Shown: positions 21,288-32,131, counted from the stretch's first letter. The stretch is DNA of 64,000 nucleotides from Leishmania martiniquensis (GCF_017916325.1 NC_090157.1:129001-193000); one strand, 5' to 3'. Made by a program: numbers and translations. The notes: a model not told the origin generated them from the sequence alone.

Positions 21288-24200
21288 CTAAGCCGCCTCG
21301 TTACTTGCCGTCCAAAGATACGCCATCCACGATGAGAGGAGTGCGAACTCGTCGTCAGTCAGCAGTGTCTCACAGACACGGCGCAGCGTCCCGGCGTCCT
21401 GAAGCTTGGCGCATGCCAGCACCACCTGACCCAGCGCTGTCTTGCGCAAGCCTGCATCCGTCTCCAACTCGCTAACGCTGCTCGCGAAAATACTCTGCAG
21501 GCGTGACTCCCCATCTTGGGCTCGGCAGCGCCGCAGCACCTGCACCAGCAAGTCCTCGCTGGTGGGCTGCACCGTGTGAATGGCAATCACAGCCGCCTGC
21601 ACCCAAGCGGCCACACAGTCTTCCATGTCCAAGAGTCGCTGTACTGCTGCCTGTGGACCAAGGGTGATGGCGTTGTAGGCGGGGGCGAGGAACTCTTGCT
21701 GTGCCGCCACAATAGACTCTGACAGCTCCACCTCGCTGATGTGGCTCGATGGCGCAGCCCCGGTTGCCACCCACGCCAGGCGCGCCATCGCATTGCACCG
21801 GCTGCGATGCCTCAGCTGATCCTCTCCGTAGGGAATATAGGGCGGACTGGCCAACCCTTCTGCGGTTATGGCATCGTAACGCCCCGGGTCCGCAAGCCAC
21901 AGTAGGTGCGGTGCCTGCGCTTCCAGGAAGGCATTCCGCCGAGTGCGTGCGTCAGGACACCCCGGCAGCACAGCAGGAAGACTCAACAGCTCCCACTCGC
22001 GGCGCTGCTCCCACAAGGTTTGTAGCGCCGCGTCAAGGACAAGGGTGTTCTGCTGACAGTAGCACTGAAGTCGCTCGTAGTGCTCCGGGCAACTCGCAGG
22101 GTCGTCGACCGGCGTGGAGAGTGCAAAGATCATGAGAATCGGCATGGCGTCGAAGCGCAGCGCGAGCGCCTCGCACACGCGCAGAATCCGGCGCCCAATC
22201 TCCGCGCATCCCTGAGACGGGGTGGGGCTACCGAACGGGTAGCCGACAGGCCCCGTGAGGAACGGCTCGCGGAGGAGGGTGTCCGTGACGTCTGAAGCAA
22301 CAGCGCGGCTGTCGTAGTGAAGGCTGTTTGCCAGAGAGAAGTAGAGCAGGTACGCAATAACGTCCAGCATGTCACACTTGTGTTGAAGTGAGAGTGAAGC
22401 AAACATCGCTACGCCCGCCACGCGCGCTTCTCCGCCCTCGACGCTGGCGTGACCACCACTGCTGCCGTCGTTGCTCCCTGGCGCCACATCGCAGACATCG
22501 GCCAGAGCACTTGACAGCTGCACACACACCTGGGAGAAGGGCAGTGCTACACCGGTGGCTAGGTCGCTAGAGCTAGTCCACATGCGCGCCAGAACGCCCT
22601 GCGGAATGTCGTACACCTTCCGCATGTCTTCGCGCGACTCCACAATGGTCTGCGCCACTACCACGAAGATGCACCCCGCTGCGTAGCACTCCGCAAACTT
22701 TTCCTCGAGAGGCAGCGAGACGGTCTGCCGCATATCGGAGACATACGCATCAACAAAGCGGAGCAGTCGCATGAGGTGCAGTGGATGCGCAAAGACGATC
22801 TCAGCGGCTGTCAAGCCGTCTACACCCCGTTCGAGAGCGGTGGAGCCGCCGCGTGGGATCGTTCTCTGCTCTGCCCGGATGGCTTCCGCCACGGCGACAA
22901 TGGCGCGCCGCATGATCTGCTGGGAGCGCTCCATCTGCTCCGTGCTCTTCACCAGTAGCGGCGCCGACGGCGCGCCGGACGCATCGTGAATACTGTTCGG
23001 AGTAGTGTGAAGGCCAGTAGGGCGGCGTGGCAGCAGATACGCACCGTCGCCGGTCGGCACCACCCCTACCATGGCGCTGAAGGAAGGCAAAGCTCGCTGC
23101 GCCAAGCTATCTTCGATGGTGCTTTCGTTGATGTTGGACGACGATCGCGCCCGCAGTCCCACATTCTGCATGCTGCGCAGCGCACACAACGACACGAGCG
23201 CCTCTTGCACCGACAGCAGCTGCGCAATCGTGGCATGTGAGAGCTGCGCCCGCGTCTGCTCGTGGCGCAGGATGGCCATGACAAAAGAGCGGTGCGACTG
23301 CTGCTGGCACATGAGGAGGCGCGTGACGCGCTGCACCATGTTCTCATCCTCGGTATTGAGGTCTCGACGGGCCCAGTTGCCGGTGCCCGCAGTACCATCA
23401 CCACCACCACCGGCGGCGCTGCTGCTGGGAAGATGGCGGCCGTGGCTTCGCTGGTGCAGCGAGTCAAGCCAGGAGGAGAGCGACTCACTTGCATACAGCA
23501 CCGCGCTGTCCAGAGAAAGCTTAGGGTCGGCGCGGACAGCATCCAGGATGGACTTCAGCTCCGCCTCGCCGGAGTCATCGCTCTCGAGCACACGTCTGGG
23601 GCCATCGCCTCGGGGCGCGTATGCCAAGCGGCCAGCCAGCGCATCTTTCACGGTGAGGTGCGGGCCATGAACGTCGAGGGTGACAAGACTCCCGTCTTCG
23701 CGCAGCAGCGACACGACAGGCTGGTCCAGGTGGGTGAAGCAGACGATGTCCTCGCTGGAACACGGCTGTCGCACGCCAACCTGATTGTTCACGCGCAGCA
23801 CGTAAGCGCCGATACTTATGAGAACCTCTCGACGGACGTCATCAAAAAAAAGCTTAATGTGGTGAGGCGGAAGGTGCGCGGCGGCGCTGACTACGTCTGC
23901 GACAGCGTTCAGCACAACATAGTTCACAACCTTCCCTAGAGAGGCATCCAGCGTCACGAGCCACAACGCTGGGAGCGGGTGCGCCGAGCTGCCGCGAGCG
24001 TAGTAGAGCAGACAGATCTTGTGACGGCTTTCCGTGCAAGAGACGACGTGGCCGCCGCGCCCCAGCAACTCGGGGAGAGACGAGGCCCACTTGACTGAAA
24101 TGCGTGGCCGCGGCGATGGCCCCGCTGCTGGCGGCGGCACAGGACCAAAGTTGAACAGAAATACCTCACCCGAGGCATTGATCGCCACCACCTGATCAGG

Positions 24201-25241
24201 GTGGTGGCAGCGTAGCTGCGCATGTGTGAAAGCAAGCGGGCCATCTCCACGCTGGCTACGGCCAATCGCCGAAAGTGGCCACACGAACGACGCATGCTCT
24301 GCACCACTAGCCATGCTGCCCACCCGTTTAGCCGTAGAAGAGGTGCTGTGCACAGTTCGTTGAGAGGCGCACGTGCCATTCCCACTATCTTGTCGATCGT
24401 CGCTCGCGCTGCCGCCACCAGCAACCAATGACTTGAGTGAGTGCCACAACCAGCTGGTCGTATTGGGAGAAGAAAGAGGGCGCCCGACTGAGTCCTCGCT
24501 GGACAGTCGCAGCTGGCTCTCGTCCTCCGCGCTGACTGCAAACGTCTCAGCCCTGCTTCTCTCGGGACTGCTACAGCTGCTGCCTTGGAACAGGTTGTTG
24601 TGCACACCGCGCGCCCATCGAAAGGACGTCGGATCACGCCGGTCGAACTTCATTGTCGTGTGTGTGCCATCGTACTTGAGATCCACAAGAAGCACTCCGG
24701 CCGTTGTCCCGAGAACCGTCACGATCACTGCTTCCGCATTGACCCGGCGTTGAGCGCAGACAAAACTGGAGGCTGTGAGGTCGGCATCGTCTGTGTCCAT
24801 CATCTGCACCTCGATGCTGTGGTCCAGACTAGATATAGCGCCGCGCTCGCTGCAGAACGCAAGCGACTCCTCCTCCCCACTCATCTCGCTCACAAAGAGC
24901 GGGAGTCCCTCCTTGGCCGCGGCGAAGTAAGGTATCTCCGCCAGGCGTGGCGCCGTCGTCTGCCACCCTGAGCTGCTCACGTTCCACATGCGCAGCAGTT
25001 TCGTATTCTCGTCGACCAGCCAGCACATGTGCGTGCCAGCCCCGGAGAGGAAGCTTGAGACCGGCATTGTGCACCCATTTGCGGTGTTGACCAGCACGGC
25101 ACCGTCAAGAGACGCCGGCGGTGCCTCGGTAAGTCCGCTGGCTGCCTCGGTCGCCCGCTTGAAGATGTACGGCGCTCCTGAGCTGCTCCTCACGGTGAGC
25201 CGCTGAGTTCGTGGCACCTTCACGGGAGGAGCGAAAAACAT
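21288..25241 (-). CDS. Nup133/Nup155-like nucleoporin (beta-propeller plus alpha-solenoid), about 1317 aa
   Basis: The frame stays open to 25385, but its upstream end is GTG. The first ATG (25239-25241, MFFAPPVKVPR) sits 13 nt after GGGCAG and is taken as the start. Residues about 30-480 alternate short beta strands and loops typical of a seven-blade propeller (CWLVDENTKLLRMWNV, VIVTVLGTTAGVLLVDL, VVAINASGEVFLFNFG). They include the SWLWHSL-type segment seen in Nup133/Nup155 propellers. From about 560 to the end it is almost wholly alpha-helical, as in nuclear-pore scaffold nucleoporins, with a C-terminal helix holding Trp (LSSWMAYLWTA). The size and two-part architecture fit scaffold Nups of the Nup107 or Nup155 groups. 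In T. brucei the matching protein is, as I recall, TbNup132. Assignment rests on architecture and remembered synteny, so the exact paralog is uncertain. Confidence 0.62.
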   Translation of the reverse strand: MFFAPPVKVPRTQRLTVRSSSGAPYIFKRATEAASGLTEAPPASLDGAVLVNTANGCTMPVSSFLSGAGTHMCWLVDENTKLLRMWNVSSSGWQTTAPRLAEIPYFAAAKEGLPLFVSEMSGEEESLAFCSERGAISSLDHSIEVQMMDTDDADLTASSFVCAQRRVNAEAVIVTVLGTTAGVLLVDLKYDGTHTTMKFDRRDPTSFRWARGVHNNLFQGSSCSSPERSRAETFAVSAEDESQLRLSSEDSVGRPLSSPNTTSWLWHSLKSLVAGGGSASDDRQDSGNGTCASQRTVHSTSSTAKRVGSMASGAEHASFVWPLSAIGRSQRGDGPLAFTHAQLRCHHPDQVVAINASGEVFLFNFGPVPPPAAGPSPRPRISVKWASSLPELLGRGGHVVSCTESRHKICLLYYARGSSAHPLPALWLVTLDASLGKVVNYVVLNAVADVVSAAAHLPPHHIKLFFDDVRREVLISIGAYVLRVNNQVGVRQPCSSEDIVCFTHLDQPVVSLLREDGSLVTLDVHGPHLTVKDALAGRLAYAPRGDGPRRVLESDDSGEAELKSILDAVRADPKLSLDSAVLYASESLSSWLDSLHQRSHGRHLPSSSAAGGGGDGTAGTGNWARRDLNTEDENMVQRVTRLLMCQQQSHRSFVMAILRHEQTRAQLSHATIAQLLSVQEALVSLCALRSMQNVGLRARSSSNINESTIEDSLAQRALPSFSAMVGVVPTGDGAYLLPRRPTGLHTTPNSIHDASGAPSAPLLVKSTEQMERSQQIMRRAIVAVAEAIRAEQRTIPRGGSTALERGVDGLTAAEIVFAHPLHLMRLLRFVDAYVSDMRQTVSLPLEEKFAECYAAGCIFVVVAQTIVESREDMRKVYDIPQGVLARMWTSSSDLATGVALPFSQVCVQLSSALADVCDVAPGSNDGSSGGHASVEGGEARVAGVAMFASLSLQHKCDMLDVIAYLLYFSLANSLHYDSRAVASDVTDTLLREPFLTGPVGYPFGSPTPSQGCAEIGRRILRVCEALALRFDAMPILMIFALSTPVDDPASCPEHYERLQCYCQQNTLVLDAALQTLWEQRREWELLSLPAVLPGCPDARTRRNAFLEAQAPHLLWLADPGRYDAITAEGLASPPYIPYGEDQLRHRSRCNAMARLAWVATGAAPSSHISEVELSESIVAAQQEFLAPAYNAITLGPQAAVQRLLDMEDCVAAWVQAAVIAIHTVQPTSEDLLVQVLRRCRAQDGESRLQSIFASSVSELETDAGLRKTALGQVVLACAKLQDAGTLRRVCETLLTDDEFALLSSWMAYLWTASNEAA

Positions 25242-26269
25242 TTCTCTTTCGCAGCTGCCCACAATGAAGAGCGCAGCAACACAAAAACACGGAGAGAGCA
25301 GAAACGTAAAGATGGGCGCATGGGCACTCGCATGTGTTGACGTTTGTGGGGGGGAGGAGGGAGGGAGGGAGGAGGCAGAAGGCACGTACGGAGGGAAAGA
25401 GGGTCAGAGAGGGAAGCGTGGAAGGGAATGTGGAGGCGAGGGCGGTGGCGAGAGGCAAAGAAGAGGTACGCCGCCGAGCCAGAGAAGCACGTTGAAGAGG
25501 GCTCCGTGTAAGCGCGGAGGCGAGAACACCTGGCGCGCGCCCTCCATCGCAGGCACAGATGTAAAGAAATCGCCCACCTCCTTCCTGTTTGTGTGTGAAT
25601 AGATCTGGCTGCTACTTCTCCTGCAGCTTTGCATATATATATATATATAATTTCACCATCCGAGCGACACGGCTGTCGCGGAGGTGACAGGGAACATCGC
25701 ACGGTGGGGGAGGAAGAGTGTAAGCAGAAGACGCGCATGGCAGCGGAAGGTCTAGTGCCGTGATGCGACGCTTCCCAGCCCTCCGCAAACGGATGCAGAC
25801 ATAAAGGCGAAAGCGAGGCACGCTGGTCACACACACACACACACACATACACCTACACCTAGACACACACACAGGCAGGAGAAGAGGTACAATACACCAA
25901 GGAAATAGAAGCCATATACAGAAACAGAGGCGGCATGGGGCTGTGACGCAGTCGAGTGAGCGGGGATACCGACACACACCAAAACTTCAGCGCACACGCA
26001 CGTATGCACCACTTTTGGTTTTTTCACCAAGCCTGTGCGGCCAACTCAGAGATGCCTCCTCCGACAGTAAGCGTAGGTGGGAGGGGGAGCGCACGTGCGA
26101 CATGGCCCTGTATCGGTACTTCGTCACAGCAGCAAATAAAACCGGAGGCGAGCTCGTCCCTCTCCGTGTGCGGGCAGACACTGAGGCCTCCGAACGTACC
26201 GGCGCACGCACCCACATCCGATAAAAAAAAGCGCCTGTATAAGCGCCCTTTCCCAAACAACAGACGCTC
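25242..26269. other. Intergenic: 5'UTR of the nucleoporin-like gene, 3'UTR of primase
   Basis: Contains (TA)n at 25632-25650, (CA)n at 25829-25850 and a GGGA-rich purine block at 25350-25385. That block is the polypyrimidine tract for the nucleoporin-like mRNA on the minus strand. No gene seen. Confidence 0.6.
25632..25650. repeat. (TA)n microsatellite
   Basis: Pure AT dinucleotides, the third of four such tracts in the left half of the window. Confidence 0.85.
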
Positions 26270-27625
26270 TCACGCGGTATTCTCATCCTCGTCTGCGCGC
26301 ATATCTTTCAGCATGCGCTCCAGCGGCCGTGTCCATCGCTCATCCAGGCTGCGTCTCAGGAGCATCTCCTGCATCTTTGGCGCGTCCTCTGTCGGGCGGA
26401 AGCCGTCCACCTCTTCCCACTCGAGCGGGCAGCAGAGAGCGGATGTGCCGGGGTGCACGCAGAACGGGAGCTTGAGCAGGTGATCACGCCGCGTACTGAC
26501 GTGCTCATCAAGGCGCGGATACATGAGGAGCAGTTGCACGGCGTGCAGGATATCCGTAGCCTCCTGCTCCGATCCGAGGGCGCGCAGGAACGAGGGCCAA
26601 TCCAGCACGTTGCCTTGCTGAAAGTGTACGTGCTGCTGGAATCTGTTCAAGGCGTCACGGCGGCCCAGCTTCAGCACCGCCGTCGTAGCGTCGTAGACGA
26701 TAAAGGCAGCCTTGGGGTGATGCTGAATGTTGTTGGGGTTGTCGCTGGAGGAGTGCACGAAAAGTTCCATGAAAGCACGGTCGAGCTGTGTGCGCAGCAA
26801 GTGGAGGATGGTGGGGTGCGTTAGGCGGTGGTTGGCCAAGTCCGCCACAATCGTGCTGCGGAGTGTCTTCGGCGCCACCACCGTCAGGTACCCGACCAGC
26901 GCCGTCCGCTCGTCGTTTGTCATGCGCCTGGCACGCTTGTCGCACACCCACAGGTGAATACCACGTCGACCCGAGAATACGGGCAGGATGTACTTAAATC
27001 CAAAATCGTCCCGCAGTACGGTGTGCAGGACATGCGCTGCGCACGACATCCACGCCCAGCAGTAGGAGCAGATGCTCTTGCCGGAGCAACAAGACCGCAC
27101 GTTGTCGTAGTCTGAGATGTCGATATCAAACACGAACTCCCGCTCCACCGGGAAGACGTTGGCGAGGCCTTGCCTCTGGTTGGGCCGAATGTTGTACACG
27201 GCACCTACGTCGATCTTTTCCGGAAAGCAACGCACCAGCTCGGCGTGCAGCTCCTGCGCACTTCGGTAGCTTCGAAAACGGGTGAAGATGTCCCCGATGA
27301 GGGTGAAGCAGAACTCGCGGCGTGCAAGATAGCCCTCCGATGCGGCGGCTCCCTTTTTTTCAGCCCACTCCTTGTCATCCTCCTCGGCGCCTACGGCGAC
27401 GGCCGCCGCATCGCAAGGGTCTCGCTCAACACCAGGGGCATGGCAGGCCCCCTTCCCGCAGATGTCTCCAGGCGCCGCTGCCGGCTCGGCTTTCACCACC
27501 ACCGCGGAGAGCTCCGTGGCCAGATGCGGCTGGTTGAGCCGGTAAGATAGCCATCGTGTCACGAGCTCCACGGGGTAAACATGCGCGTAGAACTCGCGCA
27601 GAGCGCCTTCGTTGATGGCCTGCAT
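26270..27625 (-). CDS. PRI1: DNA primase small (catalytic) subunit
   Basis: 451 residues, slightly longer than the usual 400-420. The catalytic motif FVFDIDISDYDNVR places the metal-binding aspartates at 167 and 169. It is followed by the zinc-site pattern CC-x5-C-x2-C (179, 180, 186, 189). Next comes SGRRGIHLWVCD (218-229), the nucleotide-binding segment of eukaryotic/archaeal primases. Near residue 390 YPRLDEHVS supplies the third acidic residue, followed by HLLKLPFCVHP. This enzyme makes RNA primers for the Pol alpha-primase complex at replication start and on the lagging strand. Residues about 40-97 (Ala/Glu/Asp-rich, with KAEPAAAPGD and EEDDKEWAEKKG) are an insertion absent from animal and yeast enzymes. 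ATG start confirmed. Confidence 0.95.
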   Translation of the reverse strand: MQAINEGALREFYAHVYPVELVTRWLSYRLNQPHLATELSAVVVKAEPAAAPGDICGKGACHAPGVERDPCDAAAVAVGAEEDDKEWAEKKGAAASEGYLARREFCFTLIGDIFTRFRSYRSAQELHAELVRCFPEKIDVGAVYNIRPNQRQGLANVFPVEREFVFDIDISDYDNVRSCCSGKSICSYCWAWMSCAAHVLHTVLRDDFGFKYILPVFSGRRGIHLWVCDKRARRMTNDERTALVGYLTVVAPKTLRSTIVADLANHRLTHPTILHLLRTQLDRAFMELFVHSSSDNPNNIQHHPKAAFIVYDATTAVLKLGRRDALNRFQQHVHFQQGNVLDWPSFLRALGSEQEATDILHAVQLLLMYPRLDEHVSTRRDHLLKLPFCVHPGTSALCCPLEWEEVDGFRPTEDAPKMQEMLLRRSLDERWTRPLERMLKDMRADEDENTA

Positions 27626-29233
27626 GGCGGCAGGCTACACAACTACCTCGCGCTTGCGCCGACACGCGCGCGATCCCACACACACACACAGAAAAAGAAG
27701 ACGGTTGCGCGAACGCAGTGTTGCAGAGGGGCAGGGGGTGATGGTGGCGGCTATGGTTGGGGACTGCAGGTTATCTCTTAGGCCTGCAGGATTTTATACA
27801 TATATATATATATATTTCTGTGTGCACACACTCCAGCGTACCGATTTACGGCGATCGCTTGCTTTGAGTCCGTCTCTTTGGCGTCCTCACAAGTGAAACA
27901 AGCGACCCTTATGCTCATCAAACGAGCGAGGAGCTGAGGCGAGCACGCGGGTTCGGGGAAGGGGAAGGACTTGTGCGCACGAGGACTCCAAGGACTCAGT
28001 GAACAAGAAAAAAAAACCACAAAATATTTTCTTGCCGCTGAATGCCTAAGTGCCCTCTTCTCTACTTCATGTACGTATCTGCACAGCCCTCAGCGCCGCC
28101 GTCTATGCGATGGTAGTGTGTCCGCGTCTGTGTCTGTGTCGCGGCGGTGACTCTATGGTGTTTACTGTGCTGTTTTTGCGTAACCCTGCACGTTTTCCCC
28201 CGCGTACGCAACACGCTAGCGTCGCCGAGTCGCTGAGCCAGAGAAGCAACCGCGAGGGTAGAGAAAGGGCTGTTGGGCTCACTCGTACAGGCAGTGCGAG
28301 GCGCGGCAGTGATGGTGAGGCTCTGCAGCAAGGCGAGCCCTCCACCTGGGAGGCAGACGCGGTTAGCGATGATACATCATGCGTAGCGAAGGCGAGAGAA
28401 GGGGAGCACGACAGGGGTGTGGTGAGAGGGGCATTCGGTATAAGTCTCGCTAGGCGACGTGGAAGAGGTCAAGACGAAGACGGCACGTGGGTCGCTACTC
28501 GCCCAGCCGGGCGAACGCGAGTGCGTGCGTCTCCTACCCTTACCACTATTGCTATAGGTGCGTCCATCAGCAGCCACAACAAAATTACGGTAAGAGGGCG
28601 GTCGGGGTGAGTAGGCGTGAGACGGTGGAGCTTCTGTACTGTCGTACACAGATATATACATACAGAGCGTAAGAGAGGGCGTGAGAGGCTCCGTCACGGG
28701 TGACAGGCGAGCATCGAAGGGAAAAGGTAATGCAAAGCTGACACGAAACCGATCGGACAACTCGGCATACACCTCCCCCATTACGTAGCGAGGTATCACA
28801 AGCGGAGACACACAGGCAGACAAGCACGGCAACGACAGCAGCACAGTAGCAGAGAGAGAGCGCGAGCAACCTGTAGACGTTCCGCGCGGCACAGAAAGTG
28901 TATTGCGCATACCCGTTGCGGGTGCTCAGTGTAGATAAGACGAGGAATCAGAGGAAACGAAAGGGTCAGACATCGGTATTCACGACTGCTGTCGATTCCA
29001 ACAGCGTACACCTGCACGGGCCAGAAAGTCTGTGACCGCAAGACGCAGACTGGCACCGGCATGCATTCGTCCTTAGAGGGTGGGGTTCGTGTGCGCACAC
29101 TGGCTACAATGGCATCGCGCCAAAGGAAGTAGAGGGCGGGGAACACGCGCCCAGGTCCCTTGTCAACCGTGTGTGTGTGTGTGTGTACGGACCTTCTCTT
29201 GTCTTCCCTTTTTTGATTCCTCTAACGCGGCCG
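27626..29233. other. Intergenic: 5'UTR of primase, 3'UTR of the cNMP-binding-domain gene
   Basis: Contains (TA)n at 27798-27815, (TG)n at 29168-29187 and CA tracts near 27675-27690. A 177-codon minus-strand frame with ATG (28377-28910) has Ser/Pro/Thr-rich composition and no detectable domain; I do not call it a gene. Confidence 0.55.
27798..27815. repeat. (TA)n microsatellite
   Basis: Pure AT dinucleotides about 170 bases upstream of the primase start codon. Confidence 0.85.
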
Positions 29234-31447
29234 CTAACGAAAGTTCAGCGGCGCCTTCTGTGAAACCTCGTACAGGACGCGCTCCTTATAGACAGCCCAC
29301 CTGTGCACCTTTTCGTACTCGGCAAATGCTTGTTGGTAACCAACGTAATCGCGCTCGACGCGATCCCGCATGCGCTGCAGCACCAACCCGACCAGTGCCT
29401 GGTCCGCGGCAGGTGGAAGCAGCACGTACAGCGAGGAGGCTTGCTTGGCCACCACGGTGGCTCTGTGGCGTCGGAAGATAGAACGGTGATCATCGTCAGA
29501 GGCACAACGGGCAACCTCCTGAGTAAACTGTGGGTGCGCGCCAGTGCGATCGCCGCCGTGCTGGGGAGGAGCCGTTGGCTGGGCCAATGTACTCTGCCAG
29601 TACGCGGCCGTCCATTCCGCATCGATAGAGGCTACATGGTCGGGGTCCGCGTCGAGGTAGGCGAGATCGCCACAGTAGTCACCAGGCCTGAGCTGCGCCA
29701 CCTCCATGCTGTCTGTCGCCGGCAGATGCGTCAGAGGGGGGCATACGCCAGTGGCCGGCGTCAACACGCGCACGAGCTGTGCACGGTCCGACAAGAGGCG
29801 CTGCTGGTCCTGAGTCCAGATACGGCGAACAACAGTGAGACCGCCGTCAACAAGGAAATAAATCGCACACTCCTTCAGTGGGACGAGCCCTTCGCGAAGG
29901 AGGACCGCCTGCGAGGGAACGCGAATGGGGATCAGGTGCCGCGCCGCTATCTCCAGAAGGGACGCGATAGAGGGCGCCACAGGCTCCGGCACAGCCGAAA
30001 TAGTCTCTGGCTCCGCCACAGGCATGGGGTTCGATGGCCCTTGGTCGCTTGCTTCCCCGCCCGCATACGTGTTGGGGGCGTATGACGTCTCTGCGGCGGC
30101 CTCGTCAGGTCCAAATAGGCAGAGACGCAGATCCTCCGCCAGAAATCGCCGCTGCTCGCGAAGCAGCGCCTCATTGGCGCGGCGGAGGACGCGCCGCAGG
30201 CGCGCCGCCACCTCGGCCATTCGCCCCTCAGAGCTGACAATCAGCAGCATACTTGCCTCTGATGTCACGTACTCGGTGGCAGGCGGCAAAGCTTCCCATA
30301 TCAAAGCGTACCCCATGGCATCTCCTGCCTGAAGCTGGTACCTGTGCCACAGGGACGTCGCCGATGCGTCCTCCATGGGGCCGCGCTCACGCGGCCACGT
30401 AAGGTGGCAATGCCCCCTCAGGAGCACCATAACGAAAGCTCCGTCGCTATCGTCGTTGCGCGTATGCTTTCTGCGAGAGAAAAGAGGCGAGGTGATGTTG
30501 CCAGTAGTCAGCTGTCTTGCTGCCCCCGCCACCGACTGTGGCGGGGAGCGCTGTGCAGCAGCCCGAGCCGCATCGCTCAACGTCATGGGAGCCAGCGCAT
30601 TGTCAACATCGTCGCTGACGCCTCGCTGTGTGCATTCCGGTGGCAGAGACGGCGGCTCACCTCGGCGGATCTGCTCCTTGAATAAACTGAACAGGTGCGC
30701 CGCAGGAATAGTCCTAACTTGCTGCGACGAGTCGGGCTCCTCTTCCTCCAGCAGCTGGGGAGCGTGCAACGTCTCCGTCGACAGCGACGGCGGGGGCGGC
30801 GCATGGGAAGGCACTGCTGCTGGAGGAAGAGCGAGAGCCGCCGCGCTGCTTGAGATGCAGCCCGCATCATCAGCGGCGGGCTTGCGCAAGAGCACAGTAC
30901 CAGTCCCTGGCACCTCGATCACTTGCATTGTCTCTGCCAATGTCAGCAAGTCATCTTCTTGCAGCGGTGCAAAGAAGGGGAGGGAGCGCAGCAGGCGTAG
31001 CGAGAGATGAACGTCCTCCTCCGCGCGGTACATCAAGGGTAGTTGCAGTGATTGCTTGACACGACGCCACTCGCGCAAGCCGCCGGCATTCCCAGCTAAC
31101 AGCGGCGTCGACGGCGTGGTTGGCACCTCACGCTCCTCGTTCGCTTCCGATAACGACCTCGGCGCATCCACGTCTGCAGTGGTCGCAAGTGACGTCGGCG
31201 CCAGTGGTGCGACTGCTGGCAGCCGTGATGACGGCTGCTGAGGGGCGCACGCAGGCCGGATCTTCGTCGACGAGGCCTGCGTGGAGCCAGTAACACCGGC
31301 GCCATACGGCATCCGCCGGGCACGCGCTTTCTGTGTGCCCTTGCTCTTTGGAGTCGCCAATTCTGATGAAGGGATACACAGGAGCTGCGAGAGCGGTGGC
31401 AGCGCAGCCACCTGCTCCGCCACTGTGAGTCCGGTCGACGCCGGCAT
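29234..31447 (-). CDS. Protein with two cyclic-nucleotide-binding-type domains, the first split by an insertion (737 aa)
   Basis: An N-terminal disordered Ser/Pro/Thr region (1-140) precedes the first domain. That domain opens with the family's helix and strand pattern LPFFAPLQEDDLLTLAETM (155-173) and VIEVPGTGTVLLRK. It is then interrupted by about 130 low-complexity residues and resumes at VMVLLRGHCHLTW with YQLQAGDAMGYALIWE. The second domain (about 505-665) has VPSQAVLLREGL, IYFLVDGGLTVVRR and the phosphate-cassette-like GDYCGDLAYL. After a long insertion it has HRATVVA, whose Arg aligns with the phosphate-binding Arg of canonical sites. A C-terminal helix (QALVGLVLQRMRDRVERDYVGYQQAF) follows. 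There is no kinase or channel part, so this is not a standard PKA regulatory subunit (no inhibitor sequence seen). Whether it binds cAMP, cGMP or a nucleoside, or nothing, is unknown. Confidence 0.78.
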   Translation of the reverse strand: MPASTGLTVAEQVAALPPLSQLLCIPSSELATPKSKGTQKARARRMPYGAGVTGSTQASSTKIRPACAPQQPSSRLPAVAPLAPTSLATTADVDAPRSLSEANEEREVPTTPSTPLLAGNAGGLREWRRVKQSLQLPLMYRAEEDVHLSLRLLRSLPFFAPLQEDDLLTLAETMQVIEVPGTGTVLLRKPAADDAGCISSSAAALALPPAAVPSHAPPPPSLSTETLHAPQLLEEEEPDSSQQVRTIPAAHLFSLFKEQIRRGEPPSLPPECTQRGVSDDVDNALAPMTLSDAARAAAQRSPPQSVAGAARQLTTGNITSPLFSRRKHTRNDDSDGAFVMVLLRGHCHLTWPRERGPMEDASATSLWHRYQLQAGDAMGYALIWEALPPATEYVTSEASMLLIVSSEGRMAEVAARLRRVLRRANEALLREQRRFLAEDLRLCLFGPDEAAAETSYAPNTYAGGEASDQGPSNPMPVAEPETISAVPEPVAPSIASLLEIAARHLIPIRVPSQAVLLREGLVPLKECAIYFLVDGGLTVVRRIWTQDQQRLLSDRAQLVRVLTPATGVCPPLTHLPATDSMEVAQLRPGDYCGDLAYLDADPDHVASIDAEWTAAYWQSTLAQPTAPPQHGGDRTGAHPQFTQEVARCASDDDHRSIFRRHRATVVAKQASSLYVLLPPAADQALVGLVLQRMRDRVERDYVGYQQAFAEYEKVHRWAVYKERVLYEVSQKAPLNFR

Positions 31448-32131
31448 CGCTGAGGTGCGTAACGCCCCAGAAAGTTGCAGACCAACTTCCTCTATGAAGT
31501 TTCCCTCTCTTTATTTATTGCGATTCGCGCGGCAGCGAACGAAAGAGAAAGAGCAGACGTCTGCGTGTGTTTCACGGCGTGCAGATATCGACGCATGCAT
31601 GCACCCAAGGCCGCCGGAGCGAAGAGCTGTGTACGCAGTAATCGAATCCTTGAAGGGAGCAGAGGAGAGAGAGGTCAAAGAAACACACACCGCGTGCATG
31701 CTGCGAGGCCTTGGAAACCCCGTGCACAGGGCAAGTGGGGTGGGGTGGGGAGCGCAGAGAGAGGTGAAGGTGACCGAGAAGAGAAGAGGAGCTGCAGACA
31801 TCGGGGAGGCGACAAGAGCTACCAGGAAGCGGCACAGGATAAGCGGATGCGGCAGAGGGCGCGCACACACGCCACGTGCATGACGAAACCCTTAAGGGTA
31901 AGGGGCCGTCTTCTTCCCGTTTACGTCCCGATGACGTGCAGCGTGCAAACGGCGACGCGGCGTTGCTTCCTCCGCGAATAGAGACGTCACGCTCACGTCG
32001 AGTACAATCAAGCTCATAACGCACACACACACACACAGAAAGCGCCCTCTGGATCAATACACGCGTGCATGCTTCGTTCATATCGCCTGCCTGCATTTAT
32101 TCGTCTCAACGCGTACCATAGAGGAGTTCCT

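Noticed and set aside
22300..25210. Long plus-strand frames opposite the nucleoporin-like gene (for example 23262-23939)
   Set aside because: Shadow frames of a GC3-rich gene on the other strand.
28377..28910. 177-codon minus-strand ATG frame between primase and the cNMP-domain gene
   Set aside because: Ser/Pro/Thr-rich without pattern and no clear acceptor. Kept as a note only.
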